This document shows, in pieces, positions 1-8,865 of a stretch of DNA of 64,000 nt. A program made the translations under genes and the position numbers. The notes under the pieces were generated by a model. It did no database searches and was not told the DNA's origin. It saw nothing but the letters and a program-made list of their open reading frames with translations. The DNA lies in assembly GCF_000220505.1 (NCBI RefSeq), contig NZ_AFPJ01000008.1:1-64000 (forward strand), read 5' to 3'. Numbering within the stretch: position 1 is the stretch's first letter; every line of letters starts with the position of its first letter. The stretch is from Microbulbifer agarilyticus S89 (GTDB lineage Bacteria > Pseudomonadota > Gammaproteobacteria > Pseudomonadales > Cellvibrionaceae).

Positions 1-1522
1 TGAATAATTCTTTTATAGCCCCCACCTTTACCGGGTCGTCGATGCCGGCAAAAGACTCGTCCAGCCAGCGTTCGACGGCTTGGGAATAGCCGGCGATTCC
101 GGATGAGGCACAATCTTGGAGTTTTTCCACGATGGAAACTGTGTCGTTCTCATACCCGAGAATAAAAACATGATTTTTGTCGAGTACGAGCTGGCGATCC
201 CTGTGCTTGTAGTAAAGCTTATTATTGTATTCGGATATCAAGGCTTCAACGTCCCCCAGTTTTTGGAGGTCAACTATCGGTGTGTAGAGTATGCCATGAC
301 GCTCCACATTATTATTGACACACCGGGCAAGTAGTTCATGACTCCGTCCATCCATGTCAAGGCTTTCGACGAGATCTCGAAACCGGGGGTTGTGTCCGGG
401 CAGTGACGTACACAATGGCATTTGATCAAAAGGAATACATCCATATTTCAATTTCAAGTCGGAAAGACGGTGACAGCCATCCCTATAGTATTGCAATTTA
501 AGAATCTGGTTTCGCATACACAGCATTAGATAGCGAAGTACGTTGTGCCCTGGAGAATTTGATCTCACGATACGGCGTACTTCATCAATCACGGGAAAAA
601 GTTGTTCTTTGGCCACCCGGGCTGTGCCCGCAGCCCTTAAATCCTTGTAACTTTCCTCAGAAAGATCCAAGAGATCTACAAGGTTTCGCGCACCTAGTGT
701 AAGCCCACGCATGAGATAACGATATTCCGCTGAATTAGTCCGAACATTTATGTCCATACCTAGAAGGCGCGCAAAATTGCTGAACTCACATGGGCGAATG
801 GAAACCTCCCACTTCCGTATTATCGTGATCGGCATTTCCTGGTTGAGTACTTCGATTGAGTCCACCAGAAGCGTCAACATTGCAGCATACTCGGAAGTCA
901 TATCGATTTCGGTGAAGGCAATAATGCGGTCGAACTTGCTCACTTTATTGATGGCGCGATAGAGGGTTACCTCGTAGAAAATACGCCCCCTGAGGAAGAA
1001 TGGGCGAGTTTTATGGATGTAGTATCTGTCCTCGGCTCCAATGTTGGCCGGATATGACCGGGCTGCCACAATCCTTGCGGCTATTTTTTCGTGATATTCG
1101 CGCAATGAAGGATCAAGATCGACTGGAAAATTCTCAAGGTTCGCCAGTATTGATATTCCATAATTGTCATGGAGAAAACTACGAATCCGATAAAGGTGCT
1201 CGTAGTACTTGAGCATTAATCGCTCGGAAGCGTCTCCGTCCATGGTGAAGTGGGATGCACTTTTTTGGATCAGTTTATGGAATTTCCCGAGAAAATTGAG
1301 CCTCCCTTTACTCTTGATAAACGCCAATCCAGGCCCTACATCCGGGTAGTTGAACTCGGAATCCATTGAACCCTTGTGGAGAAGAACGACAACTCCTTCT
1401 ACCAAATTCCTTAGTTGTGACAGCAAGTTTTGCGAGAGAAGTGCCCTCTGATCAGCGAGCAACTCAATATTTTGGCAAATGGCAACATCAGCGTTTTGGA
1501 TTTGCGTGCTCACCGTAATCAT
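1..1522 (-). CDS. Large unrecognised protein, C-terminus cut by window edge
   Basis: The minus strand stays open from an ATG at 1522 to the left edge, about 507 codons, with no stop. The start has an AAGGA-like site about 12 bases upstream. The protein begins MITVSTQIQNADVAICQNIE and is soluble-looking and charged, with no signal peptide or membrane segment in the visible part. I see no nucleotide-binding or nuclease motif here; a catalytic part may lie beyond the edge. It is the first gene after the DUF4062 gene in a minus-strand group of integrative-element cargo, so a defence or mobile-element role is possible but not shown. The reading frame is secure; the function is unknown. Confidence 0.75.
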   Translation of the reverse strand, partial: MITVSTQIQNADVAICQNIELLADQRALLSQNLLSQLRNLVEGVVVLLHKGSMDSEFNYPDVGPGLAFIKSKGRLNFLGKFHKLIQKSASHFTMDGDASERLMLKYYEHLYRIRSFLHDNYGISILANLENFPVDLDPSLREYHEKIAARIVAARSYPANIGAEDRYYIHKTRPFFLRGRIFYEVTLYRAINKVSKFDRIIAFTEIDMTSEYAAMLTLLVDSIEVLNQEMPITIIRKWEVSIRPCEFSNFARLLGMDINVRTNSAEYRYLMRGLTLGARNLVDLLDLSEESYKDLRAAGTARVAKEQLFPVIDEVRRIVRSNSPGHNVLRYLMLCMRNQILKLQYYRDGCHRLSDLKLKYGCIPFDQMPLCTSLPGHNPRFRDLVESLDMDGRSHELLARCVNNNVERHGILYTPIVDLQKLGDVEALISEYNNKLYYKHRDRQLVLDKNHVFILGYENDTVSIVEKLQDCASSGIAGYSQAVERWLDESFAGIDDPVKVGAIKELF

Positions 1523-1646
1523 TATCTGATATATCCTTGTCTATGATGTGACGTTTTGTGTTGGGTAAACCTTTAACAACACCTAAAACAACGACCTAGA
1601 TACGCTGCGTCCTATTTTCTATTTGTAGTCTTACAAGTTAACTTCA

Positions 1647-2621
1647 TTACTTTCGAAGGGCTCTCAACTGCATCATTTTAGTTTCCCCAAATGGCGTCAG
1701 AGACCAATACGTGCCGCTGTCTTTGATACTTCGTTTTTTCTCGCTCTTGGTGATCAGTCCTAGTGCAACAAACTGGACTTTCATAGTCTGAAAGTCGACA
1801 CTATTTACGCTTAAAACTCGTGGCCTACTATCCAATTGGAGCTTTAAATATTCTTGAAGTTCTCTCTGTAGTTTTGATTCTGAGGATTCATCTAGCATTA
1901 ATGGGGCAAGTAAATAAAAACATTGGTTCCAAGTTATTTCTACTGAGGCTTCGTGCTCGCCGTTGTGGTAGTAGGAAAAGTGCAGTTCAAATTTGTCGTC
2001 TCCTTGCTGAAGACCTGAAGCGCCTTCAGGTGCGGTAGTTCTCGCCTTATCTAGCTGCGCTTTCAACTCATCGATTTCTTTTCTAAGGCGTGCAATCTCG
2101 GAATTTGCCTCATCGCTTGACGCAACATCGGCTCGAATCCATCCTGTTTGGGGCTTGCTTTTAATGAGCTTTACTAGGCTTCTAGAAACTTGAGACCCTA
2201 ACTCTGCAGGCGACGCCCAAAAGCGGCACATCTTTTTTGTAACCAGCTCGCGAAAAGCGCGAAGCTTCTCGATTGACTCAGCAACGTGTTCTGATTTTCC
2301 TGCTTCTATTTTTGATATGTCTGTATGAAGAAAAGAAATAATTGGAATGTCCTTCTCCAGCGCGTATTCATACTCCATTTGCGTATAGCTTCTACCATCC
2401 GGACCAATTGACCCATATCGGCCCGCTTGAATGAGTACATAGTAGTCACAATCGTCTATTAACCCCTTAATCAAAGTCCATTGGTCGTCATCTGCTGCTG
2501 GAAAAAGCTCCATACCAACAGGAATACAATCGAGTTCAAGAAGTGCTTGCATGACTTCTTGGCGCTCATCGATAAGATCACTAAATGTGGAACTGACAAA
2601 AACCTGATACTTTTTATCCAT
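1647..2621 (-). CDS. DUF4062 domain protein, possible defence effector/sensor
   Basis: About 324 residues. The N-terminus (DKKYQVFVSSTFSDLIDERQ, then an ELFPAADDDQW stretch and SYTQMEYEYALEKDIPII) is the DUF4062 pattern, a Rossmann-like TIR-related domain often found in bacterial conflict systems. A short coiled-coil segment (IARLRKEIDELKAQLDKA) follows near residue 180, then a C-terminal region of about 120 residues that I do not recognise. The start was set at the ATG at 2621 rather than the TTG three codons upstream. It lies on the integrative element between a SieB-like gene and a large unknown gene, all on the minus strand. A role in phage or plasmid defence is inferred from family and location; no effector residues can be named. 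Confidence 0.75.
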   Translation of the reverse strand: MDKKYQVFVSSTFSDLIDERQEVMQALLELDCIPVGMELFPAADDDQWTLIKGLIDDCDYYVLIQAGRYGSIGPDGRSYTQMEYEYALEKDIPIISFLHTDISKIEAGKSEHVAESIEKLRAFRELVTKKMCRFWASPAELGSQVSRSLVKLIKSKPQTGWIRADVASSDEANSEIARLRKEIDELKAQLDKARTTAPEGASGLQQGDDKFELHFSYYHNGEHEASVEITWNQCFYLLAPLMLDESSESKLQRELQEYLKLQLDSRPRVLSVNSVDFQTMKVQFVALGLITKSEKKRSIKDSGTYWSLTPFGETKMMQLRALRK

Positions 2622-2773
2622 AAAAATCAACTTTATCTACAAGACGAAATTCACATAGCGTCGTGCGCAGGTAGGGCTTAGTTTCTGAGCTGCTTGCACG
2701 AAAGTAAGAGCGTATCGAATACGCAGAACGTGTATGAAGGGGAAGAGTTCCCGCACCAACTTGTCAAGTTAGG

Positions 2774-3334
2774 CTACCATCGCGAATGCTGCCCGACCTC
2801 TCGTGTGTAGCCATCTAGAAGCTGTGGGTTATTCTCCAAATGATCTTTTGCCCATGGCTGAATATTATACGCCCAGCCATCTACCATATCGCCAACGTTA
2901 CTTGCTCTATAGATAATGGCTTTGGCCTCCAGGCTTCCTTTTACACCATCCTCCAATAAAAAATATTGAGTGGTTTTTTGATCAAATATATAGGGCGCTA
3001 AATAGGCCTTTTCATCAGGTGTGAGGTGAGCTAGCCCTCTCTTGCGTCTCTCAAGCACTTGAGCTTTATTTTTCCGTTTCTTTCGCTTAAGGATGATCGA
3101 TTTGAAAATTTGGAATACCTTGCTGGAAGCCTGCGAGGCAAGTATCGATAAAGAGAGAATAAAACAAGCACCGATATACGCTTTATTTTGCTCTCTGAAA
3201 TCCATTAATCCGATTTCATCAATCAGATCCGAGGTTGAGAAAAGTACTATTCCAGTAGCGACTACAAGCCCCGAAAAAATCGTAGGACTGGTCTGTTTTA
3301 CAGAGTTGAGGAATCCGTTCAATGCTTCGATCAT
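2774..3334 (-). CDS. SieB-like superinfection exclusion membrane protein
   Basis: A 186-residue protein with two hydrophobic segments (about residues 17-36 and 51-70), a strongly basic stretch (LKRKKRKNKAQVLERRKRG) and a soluble tail containing LTPDEKAYLAPYI and LEAKAIIYRAS. This matches the layout and C-terminal wording of the superinfection exclusion B family, membrane proteins of prophages and integrative elements that abort growth of incoming phages. The family call rests on remembered motif similarity. It is in the cargo part of the element, 150 bases upstream of the DUF4062 gene on the same strand, consistent with a small defence island. Confidence 0.65.
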   Translation of the reverse strand: MIEALNGFLNSVKQTSPTIFSGLVVATGIVLFSTSDLIDEIGLMDFREQNKAYIGACFILSLSILASQASSKVFQIFKSIILKRKKRKNKAQVLERRKRGLAHLTPDEKAYLAPYIFDQKTTQYFLLEDGVKGSLEAKAIIYRASNVGDMVDGWAYNIQPWAKDHLENNPQLLDGYTREVGQHSRW

Positions 3335-3708
3335 TTATTATTCACTTAGTAGTTTATTCGACAGCATTCGCTGTATAACTGGGTCACCTTGTTGCGCGGA
3401 AAATAGATCTCCGAAAAATTAACTCAGTTCAATGGTGTCGCGCAATGCGGATTGTCGCACTAGCTTAAAACATGAGCAAATCGCAATGGGTGCATTTAAA
3501 TTGTCGCGACTGATAAAATAAAAAATTGATATAAATCAATTGGTTATCGATTTTTTTCAGATTTGTAGCGGTGACTTTTGCGTAAGCGGTCATGCAAGAC
3601 GCAAGTTGGATGTCGGTATGCTTTTCTAAAGGAAGTAATTGAGAGCTCAAACTCTCTCGCTAGTTTCCCTGGTCCCGAAACTGCTTTGTAGATCAGTGCT
3701 CCGTACAG
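3335..3708. promoter_or_regulatory. AT-rich intergenic region with an 18-bp palindrome
   Basis: This 374-base gap lies between the replication gene and the SieB-like gene, both on the minus strand, so it should hold the promoter of the SieB/DUF4062 group. At 3524-3541 is AATTGAT-ATAA-ATCAATT, a perfect 7-bp inverted repeat whose core TTGAT-N4-ATCAA equals the Fnr/Anr consensus. A 61-codon minus-strand reading frame (3465-3650) crosses it, but has no recognisable protein character and I do not call it a gene. Confidence 0.4.
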
Positions 3709-5364
3709 TTATTGACAGAACTCCAAGGGAGGGGCATTCGCCCCTCCTATTGCTCTCGCTTCCGATCCACAATTTTTGAATTCAGTGACTGGTCGAACTG
3801 TCCACTCGTGAAAGCGAGTGATAACCCAGGATCTCGCCTGGAATAGCAGGCCGATCAATTTCTGAGCTTCTTCGCCGTATTTGTTCAGGCCTTTTTTGAC
3901 GACGTGTAGCGCCCGCAGCGGCAGGCTGGCTCGTTCTGGAGTAGGCCCGCCGGACAGCTCGGTGAAGGTTTCCCAGTCTCCTTTGTCGGCAGCCTCGATA
4001 AGTCCTTTCAATAACTTGCTATCTATTGAGTCCATAGCGGCTTCTGCATGCTCACTATGTGCAAGCCTGCGGGACTCCCGCCACGCGGTAACACTGGGGC
4101 CGCCGATCTGCTGGAATTGGCGGATCTTCCAGGTAGACGCCCAGGCACGAATGCGCACCGCACTCTGGATCGCATCATGTCCGTAGAGATCCGTGCCGAC
4201 GTTCTCACCGTCTATGTTCTTGGCTATGTACTTCGCGATGTAGCCCGCGGCTGTTCCTTTATTGGAATCTATGTATTTGACGGTAAAGCGGCGTTTTCGA
4301 GCACCGGGCTCATTTCCGTCAACCTCCAGGGCATAGTGGCGAAAGATGCTGAGGGTATCTTTCAATTGGTCTGGGGGGAGAAAGAGCAGCATGTGCCAGT
4401 GGGGGCAACCGTCATGATGAGGCTCGACCACACGGAATCCATATGGTTTGACCCTGATTCGGTCGAGCTTGGCCCTAATTTTGGCCCACTGACGGTTAAG
4501 GTAGGCCTGAGTTTCGGCCGGGGTTGACCCTGTGTAGGTAGGGTTAGGCTGACCATCATTAGCCCTGTGGCTATGGTATTTAGAGGGTGCTGTCAGGGTT
4601 AAGAATACCCCTGTGTGATCTAGCTTCTTGGATATCGCTTCAAAGCCCGCCATACGGGTCATTAGCTCATTGCGGCGATTGACCAGGTTGGCGACGCTTC
4701 GCTTGGCCACGTCTAGAAGATTGAACACTTCACCCAGTTCGTTCTCCGCTTCAAGGGCGGCTAGCACTGCTTCATTGCGCTTCCACTGGGCCAGCTTTCG
4801 GTTGACGCCGTGATTGCTCGCATAGATACCGGCACGCTTGTGCACCATGCCTATCTGGATATGGACGGCTTCAAGATAGGTGTCCTGGAGTGTGCGGATA
4901 CCACGTCGCCACCAGTCTGGACAGAATACCCGTGCTAGTGCAGGCATGATCTCTTCATGGCTTGCCTGGAGGGGATCGGGATGGGGGAAGCTCAGCTGAC
5001 AGTTCTCTACAGCTTTAATGGTCTTCTTCAAGCCGTTGCGATATCGGCCAGCTTTGTTCTCAAGGAAGAAGGCTGCTTTCAGTATCTTTGCCTTGTGCTC
5101 AGCAAACCGGCGGACGTCTTCGTCCGGGGAGGTCATGAGCAATCCCTCGAAAGATTTTCCGAGCTTTAGAGTCTCGTGGATCTTCCTGAGAGACTCGTTG
5201 GCCTTTACATGTCCATCGGTCAGGGCGATGCGCCTGTAGTGCTGTGCCAGGGCAAGGCAGATGAATTCGTGAGACCTGAAAATATGAGCCCGGAAGGCGC
5301 AGCACTCATGTGTGCCGAAACCGTCGGTAATACGTAGGGCTTCGTCTACGGCAAAGACCGTCAT
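3709..5364 (-). CDS. Replication initiation endonuclease, phage gpA-type HUH protein
   Basis: A 551-residue protein. It carries the HUH metal-binding motif HWHMLLF about two thirds along (after GFRVVEPHHDGCP) and, about 60 residues later, YIAKYIAKNI, which supplies the Tyr/Lys pair typical of the gpA (P2/P4-like) replication family. These enzymes nick one strand at the origin and stay bound to the 5' end to start rolling-circle replication. It is preceded nine bases upstream by the AlpA-like gene on the same strand, so excisionase-like and replication functions are probably co-transcribed. This supports an element that can excise and replicate. The length is normal for the family and there is no frameshift. 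Confidence 0.8.
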   Translation of the reverse strand: MTVFAVDEALRITDGFGTHECCAFRAHIFRSHEFICLALAQHYRRIALTDGHVKANESLRKIHETLKLGKSFEGLLMTSPDEDVRRFAEHKAKILKAAFFLENKAGRYRNGLKKTIKAVENCQLSFPHPDPLQASHEEIMPALARVFCPDWWRRGIRTLQDTYLEAVHIQIGMVHKRAGIYASNHGVNRKLAQWKRNEAVLAALEAENELGEVFNLLDVAKRSVANLVNRRNELMTRMAGFEAISKKLDHTGVFLTLTAPSKYHSHRANDGQPNPTYTGSTPAETQAYLNRQWAKIRAKLDRIRVKPYGFRVVEPHHDGCPHWHMLLFLPPDQLKDTLSIFRHYALEVDGNEPGARKRRFTVKYIDSNKGTAAGYIAKYIAKNIDGENVGTDLYGHDAIQSAVRIRAWASTWKIRQFQQIGGPSVTAWRESRRLAHSEHAEAAMDSIDSKLLKGLIEAADKGDWETFTELSGGPTPERASLPLRALHVVKKGLNKYGEEAQKLIGLLFQARSWVITRFHEWTVRPVTEFKNCGSEARAIGGANAPPLEFCQ

Positions 5365-5373
5365 GGCGGATAC

Positions 5374-5604
5374 CTACGCTTGTCCTAGGTGCTCGAGCTT
5401 TGAAAAGCTGTTCAACCAGGTATCCAGGTCCTCGCGGAGATAGCGAACGGATCTGCCGATCTTGATAAAGGGCGGGGCGGGGGTGCGGTTATCCCGTCGG
5501 CCATCCATTCGGGCTTGGGCGAGATATGAGCGGCTCATGCCAATATATTTTGCCGCCTCGATCTCGGACAGCGCTCGTGAGTTTTTCAGTGCTTCGCGGG
5601 CCAT
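5374..5604 (-). CDS. AlpA-like helix-turn-helix protein, probable excisionase/regulator
   Basis: A 76-residue protein with the MerR/AlpA-type winged helix pattern (SEIEAAKYIGMSRSYLAQAR, then PPFIKIGRSVRYLREDLDTWL). Such small proteins act as recombination directionality factors or as activators of integrase genes on P4-like elements. Its stop is nine bases from the start of the replication gene, so the two are likely one operon. The integrase gene lies about 1 kb further right on the same strand, separated by one cargo gene. DNA binding is well supported; the excisionase role is inferred from context. Confidence 0.75.
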   Translation of the reverse strand: MAREALKNSRALSEIEAAKYIGMSRSYLAQARMDGRRDNRTPAPPFIKIGRSVRYLREDLDTWLNSFSKLEHLGQA

Positions 5605-5933
5605 TGGTATCCACCTGTGTTTTCAGCGATGGATGAACCGTAAAAGGCCGTTGGGTTAACTGTGAATAGGGCGGAGGGTCAAAACAGGGTCACAGGGTCC
5701 AAAAAAAGTTTTTGAGTGAAAAATATTCAAATGATCGAACGTCGTCGATTGCGGTTTAGAAAGAGGGTTCAACTTCGTCGATAAGACCCAAACTTTGCTC
5801 AGAAAAAGTAGCAATGAAAATGAGTAGATTTTTGTGTTTCAGAGCAATTGGTTTGGTTGTTATTTGTACAATTTCCCGTGAGATCCGAGATAAGCAGTTT
5901 ATGAAAGGCCCAAATGAGCGAAGGAAGATGGGG
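5605..5933. promoter_or_regulatory. Intergenic region upstream of the alpA-rep unit
   Basis: No gene is seen. On the minus strand this region is upstream of the AlpA/replication unit. Two copies of a near-identical 12-mer, AACGTCGTCGAT (5738-5749) and AACTTCGTCGAT (5771-5782), lie 33 bases apart, about three helical turns, so they could be binding sites for the AlpA-like protein or part of a replication origin. Either is a guess. Confidence 0.3.
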
Positions 5934-6563
5934 TCAATACTCTACTTCTTTATCTGGGAGGCAGTCGCGATACGTTTTATAGAGTCGAGTGGTGAATCCT
6001 GCAAACGACCGGTCGGAACTTATATTGGTCAACGAGTTGGCGACAAGGCAGGAAACCGCGTTGGAAAGTTTGACGATATCTTTCAACAGATCCGGAGGGA
6101 AATCCGCAGCGTGAGTCTGTAATGCCATGACGCCACCGTGAACCATGGAGCAGAGCGGTTTCCATGAGGTCTCCTTGAATTCCATCAGCCTGTCCATGAC
6201 GTGTCCAGGAAGGTGATTCTTGAGTTCCTTGAGCATCGCATCGACAGAAAGCTGCTTATTGTTTAGCCGGTTGAAGTTTGATTCATTAATGAGCTCACAA
6301 AGTGCAGCAACTTGTGCTTCAGAGGCCGCGTGAGCTACCCATATTGATCTGACGAGAGCTTCATACTGCAGCCTGAACAGGCTAATGGCTGAGGTTTTAT
6401 GGCCATTACCAATTAGAATTTTTGCTGATGCGGCATGCTCCAGGGCTATGCTACACATCACTTTCGACGCCCAGGTCCGATGGGAGGGCTCGGCCTGGGG
6501 GAGGTCGAATAATCGTGCTATCTCCGTTTCGAGCTGAAAGGAGCGGTTTAGTAGTGCTTCCAT
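5934..6563 (-). CDS. Hypothetical all-helical protein of the integrative element
   Basis: A 209-residue protein, apparently all alpha-helical and cytosolic (MEALLNRSFQLETEIARLFD; ALEHAASAKILIGNGHKTSA; FRLQYEALVRSIWVAHAAS). The pattern of a helical N-terminus followed by an R-x-x-x-E stretch resembles uncharacterised families of the DUF5677/DUF6988 kind that recur in accessory regions, but I cannot assign one firmly. It sits between the AlpA-like gene and the integrase on the same strand. No enzyme motif is visible. It is probably element cargo. Confidence 0.55.
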   Translation of the reverse strand: MEALLNRSFQLETEIARLFDLPQAEPSHRTWASKVMCSIALEHAASAKILIGNGHKTSAISLFRLQYEALVRSIWVAHAASEAQVAALCELINESNFNRLNNKQLSVDAMLKELKNHLPGHVMDRLMEFKETSWKPLCSMVHGGVMALQTHAADFPPDLLKDIVKLSNAVSCLVANSLTNISSDRSFAGFTTRLYKTYRDCLPDKEVEY

Positions 6564-6593
6564 TGTGCTGGGACCAAATCAAATTTTTCTGTT

Positions 6594-7838
6594 TTACCCG
6601 ATTAGCGCCACTGCGTCAGCTTTGTGATCGGGGGCCAAATGTGCATAGCGGAGAGTCGTGTCTAAACCTGAGTGCCCACATAGCTCGCGCACCGTGTTTA
6701 GTGGTACCCCCTTCATCACCAGCTTCGAGGCGAAGTCATGTCTCATGTCATGCCAGCGGAAATTGGTGATACCTGCGGCCTTTAGAAGGTTGCGCCAGGC
6801 TGTATTCACGTTATCGAGCCTGCTGCCGTCGTCTGCCGGGAATACGCGCCCAGCTTGAAGCGGAGCTTGTTGTTTCCAGGCGGTGAGGACTTTTAATGCA
6901 GTTGGCCCCAGAGGAATATGGCGAGTACGCCTGGATTTTGCGGTTTCGGCAGTGACTGTGATGACCTTGGTATCCAGGTTTACGTTCTCCCAGGTCAGAT
7001 CAAATAGTTCGCCCCGGCGCATCCCAGTTTTGAGGCTCAGGGTGACCAACGGTGTCAGCCGGTCTCCGTATGTAAATTGAAAAAGGTCGCTCATCAGCTC
7101 ATAGCCGCGAATAGCCCGGTGCTCATTGGCTCGTGCTCGGGCTTCCTTGAGCTTAAGGTCGCGCTCTTTCAGAGCGGTATAGAGGCGCGCTTCCTCGTCG
7201 CTATTCAGATAGCGGACTTTTGGAGCGTTATCGACATGGAGAGCTTTGAGTTTGCGGAGAGGGTGTTCTTCAATGGTTTCCCATTCTACTGCCTTGGTCA
7301 GGATGGAACGCAGCGCATTAACCAATCGGTTGAGGGTAGCCGGTTTGTTGCCATCCTTCAGCCGTTGTACCCGCCAGCGCTCGATCCAGGCGACCGAGAT
7401 ATCTGCCATAGGGGTATCGAGGAGATCGGGAAAACTGGCATAGACGCTCTGAATAGTGCTATCCGAACTTTTCAGGTTGGTCTGGGCCCAAGGCCTGTAG
7501 TGGTTCTCGGTGAATCGCTTGAGGGTCTTTTCCGTAGCGGCGCGGGCGGCCTTGCGGGAGGACTGCTTCTCTTCCTGGATATCTTTGCCTTCGGCCACTT
7601 GGCCCGCGTAGCGGGTAGCGAGATCTCGGGCTTGTTGGACTGTCAGTTGGGCTCCGTGGGAGCCAATCTTGATGCGCTTCTTGCTTCCACTAGTGGTGCG
7701 GTAGGCGTAGTAGTAAGTCATGCGGCCGGTGGGCTGGACCCGGAGAAGGAACCCCTTCACGTCTGTATCGACGACCTCATACGCCTTTTCGGCTGGCGCG
7801 AGATCCTTGATTGTCCTGCTGGTGAGTTTGGCCTTCAT
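6594..7838 (-). CDS. Tyrosine recombinase/integrase, DUF4102 (P4-type)
   Basis: A site-specific recombinase of 414 residues. The N-terminal DUF4102 arm-binding domain (LTSRTIKDLAPAEKAYEVVD) is followed by a core-binding SAM-like region and the catalytic domain, with the first Arg in TGMRRGELFDL, the HxxR box in WHDMRHDF, and the terminal His and nucleophilic Tyr in CGHSGLDTTLRYAHL. The start was set at the ATG at 7838, which has a GGGGG ribosome site seven bases away, rather than the GTG one codon upstream. The gene starts about 190 bases from a tRNA-Pro 3' fragment, the usual arrangement for integrases that insert at the 3' end of a tRNA gene. Confidence 0.93.
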   Translation of the reverse strand: MKAKLTSRTIKDLAPAEKAYEVVDTDVKGFLLRVQPTGRMTYYYAYRTTSGSKKRIKIGSHGAQLTVQQARDLATRYAGQVAEGKDIQEEKQSSRKAARAATEKTLKRFTENHYRPWAQTNLKSSDSTIQSVYASFPDLLDTPMADISVAWIERWRVQRLKDGNKPATLNRLVNALRSILTKAVEWETIEEHPLRKLKALHVDNAPKVRYLNSDEEARLYTALKERDLKLKEARARANEHRAIRGYELMSDLFQFTYGDRLTPLVTLSLKTGMRRGELFDLTWENVNLDTKVITVTAETAKSRRTRHIPLGPTALKVLTAWKQQAPLQAGRVFPADDGSRLDNVNTAWRNLLKAAGITNFRWHDMRHDFASKLVMKGVPLNTVRELCGHSGLDTTLRYAHLAPDHKADAVALIG

Positions 7839-8030
7839 CACTACCCCCGTTTTGATGGGATAGTAAATTTAAGTCCATATTAAGTCCAATTGGAGTGAAC
7901 TCGGGGGAAGGGTGGTAGGTTGCAGTGAACAATGGTGAACTTCATAACGTATTGATTTATATAGGTTTATTGGTGTTTCGGTGTTCTTTCTTGTTCACTG
8001 GGATTCATTGAAATTCACGCCAGTTTCCCC

Positions 8031-8075
8031 CTGGGGGTGTGGTGGTCGTCGGTTCAAATCCGGCCACTCCGACCA
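8031..8075 (+). other. tRNA-Pro(GGG) 3' fragment = attachment site of the element
   Basis: The 45 bases can be read as the 3' half of a tRNA: a seven-base anticodon loop CTGGGGG (anticodon GGG), stem side TGTGG, variable loop TGGTC, T arm GTCGG-TTCAAAT-CCGGC, acceptor strand CACTCCG, discriminator A and CCA at 8073-8075. No 5' half precedes it: the bases upstream do not pair with TGTGG or CACTCCG. This is what remains at one end after integration into the anticodon-to-3' part of a tRNA gene, and places the right boundary of the element here. The intact tRNA should be at the other end, beyond the left edge. Confidence 0.8.
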
Positions 8076-8696
8076 TTTTCTTTTCCAATTCCGTACCATT
8101 CCGGTTCCAGCTGCCTGATTTTCCTCAAATCAGCTCGCGGTACCTTTCCCATCCCGTGGCACTCGAAACCATTAAAGCCTGTCACGTTTACGGTTTTTCT
8201 AGCAGCATCCATTCTGTGCTTTCGTCGGAATCCCGAGTCCCGGTAAAGGTTGGGTTGGAGGTGGCGAATCAATTCCTAGCTTCGCTGGGACACTTTGGCA
8301 CTGCTGCGGCGGTTGTACGAGTGCAGAACAGCTCCGATACGGCTTGCCGGTAGAGCGTGTGGTTTTTCACAAACTGATCGACGCATGTGGAAAATTGCTC
8401 ACGGTCGAAAATTTTTTCCGTGAAATTCGCTGGTACCGTTTTCTTCTTTTGCGATGACACGTTGTTTGAGATCACGCTTTTGAATTGGGCTATTCGCCTC
8501 GGACTTGCGGTCGCCTCGCGGTTCGTTGCGCTGATCTTTTCCTCCTTATGGTCAGATCTTGTACTAGGTCTGTGCGTGGGAGTGGTGGAAGCCTGTGTGC
8601 ACGAGCTGAATTGAATTCTATTGAAGGAGAATCTTTCGGTGCTCCTAACATGTTGATTTATAGTAATTTTTTAGTTCCCGCTTTGTCGAAATCAAG
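8076..8696. other. Intergenic region without a recognisable gene
   Basis: About 620 bases between the attachment site and the receptor promoter. Several overlapping frames of 65-104 codons exist on both strands, but none has family-like sequence or a convincing ribosome site. I see no structured RNA. It may be element-to-chromosome junction scar. Confidence 0.4.
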
Positions 8697-8738
8697 GTGG
8701 GATAGTCCATTTTTGGCCAATGGATGAAGGTGGGACGA
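8697..8738 (+). promoter_or_regulatory. Laminarin-locus operator upstream of the receptor gene
   Basis: GTGGGAT (8697-8703) and GTGGGACGA (8730-8738) lie 33 bases apart in the same orientation. CATTTTTGG begins at 8708, exactly 22 bases before the second copy. The same CATTTT.G - 22 bp - GTGGGACG pair stands before the GH16 fusion and GH3 genes. GTGGGACG is 136 bases before the receptor start codon, close to the 122 and 126 seen there. An AT-rich leader AAATAAAATGACG follows at 8831. Confidence 0.55.
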
Positions 8739-8865
8739 CGGAGATTGATGTGGAGCGAGAGTATAGACTGGCGCCAGATCGAGGTATCCTGTTGCGGTCT
8801 CAAGAGGTTCCCACTCTGGCGAAAACCAATAAATAAAATGACGTGACGATGGGGGAGACAACTCC

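Larger units (their letters stand above)
1..8075. mobile_element. Right part of an integrative (P4-like/satellite or ICE-type) element
   Basis: The region holds a tyrosine integrase next to a tRNA-Pro fragment, an AlpA-like protein, an HUH replication protein and defence-type cargo, nearly all on the minus strand, and its intergenic DNA is more AT-rich than the flanking chromosome. No structural phage genes or conjugation genes are in view. The left end lies outside the window, so size and class (satellite, plasmid-like element or ICE) cannot be settled. Confidence 0.8.

Noticed and set aside
3465-3650. 61-codon minus-strand frame in the AT-rich gap
   Set aside because: No ribosome site of quality and no recognisable protein character; it crosses the palindrome.
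7077-7883. 268-codon plus-strand frame opposite the integrase
   Set aside because: It is the antisense shadow of a clear tyrosine recombinase and has no family-like sequence.
8037-8475. Small overlapping frames around the tRNA fragment (8037-8353 plus, 8054-8475 minus)
   Set aside because: They run through the tRNA-Pro remnant and flanking non-coding DNA; no coding signal.
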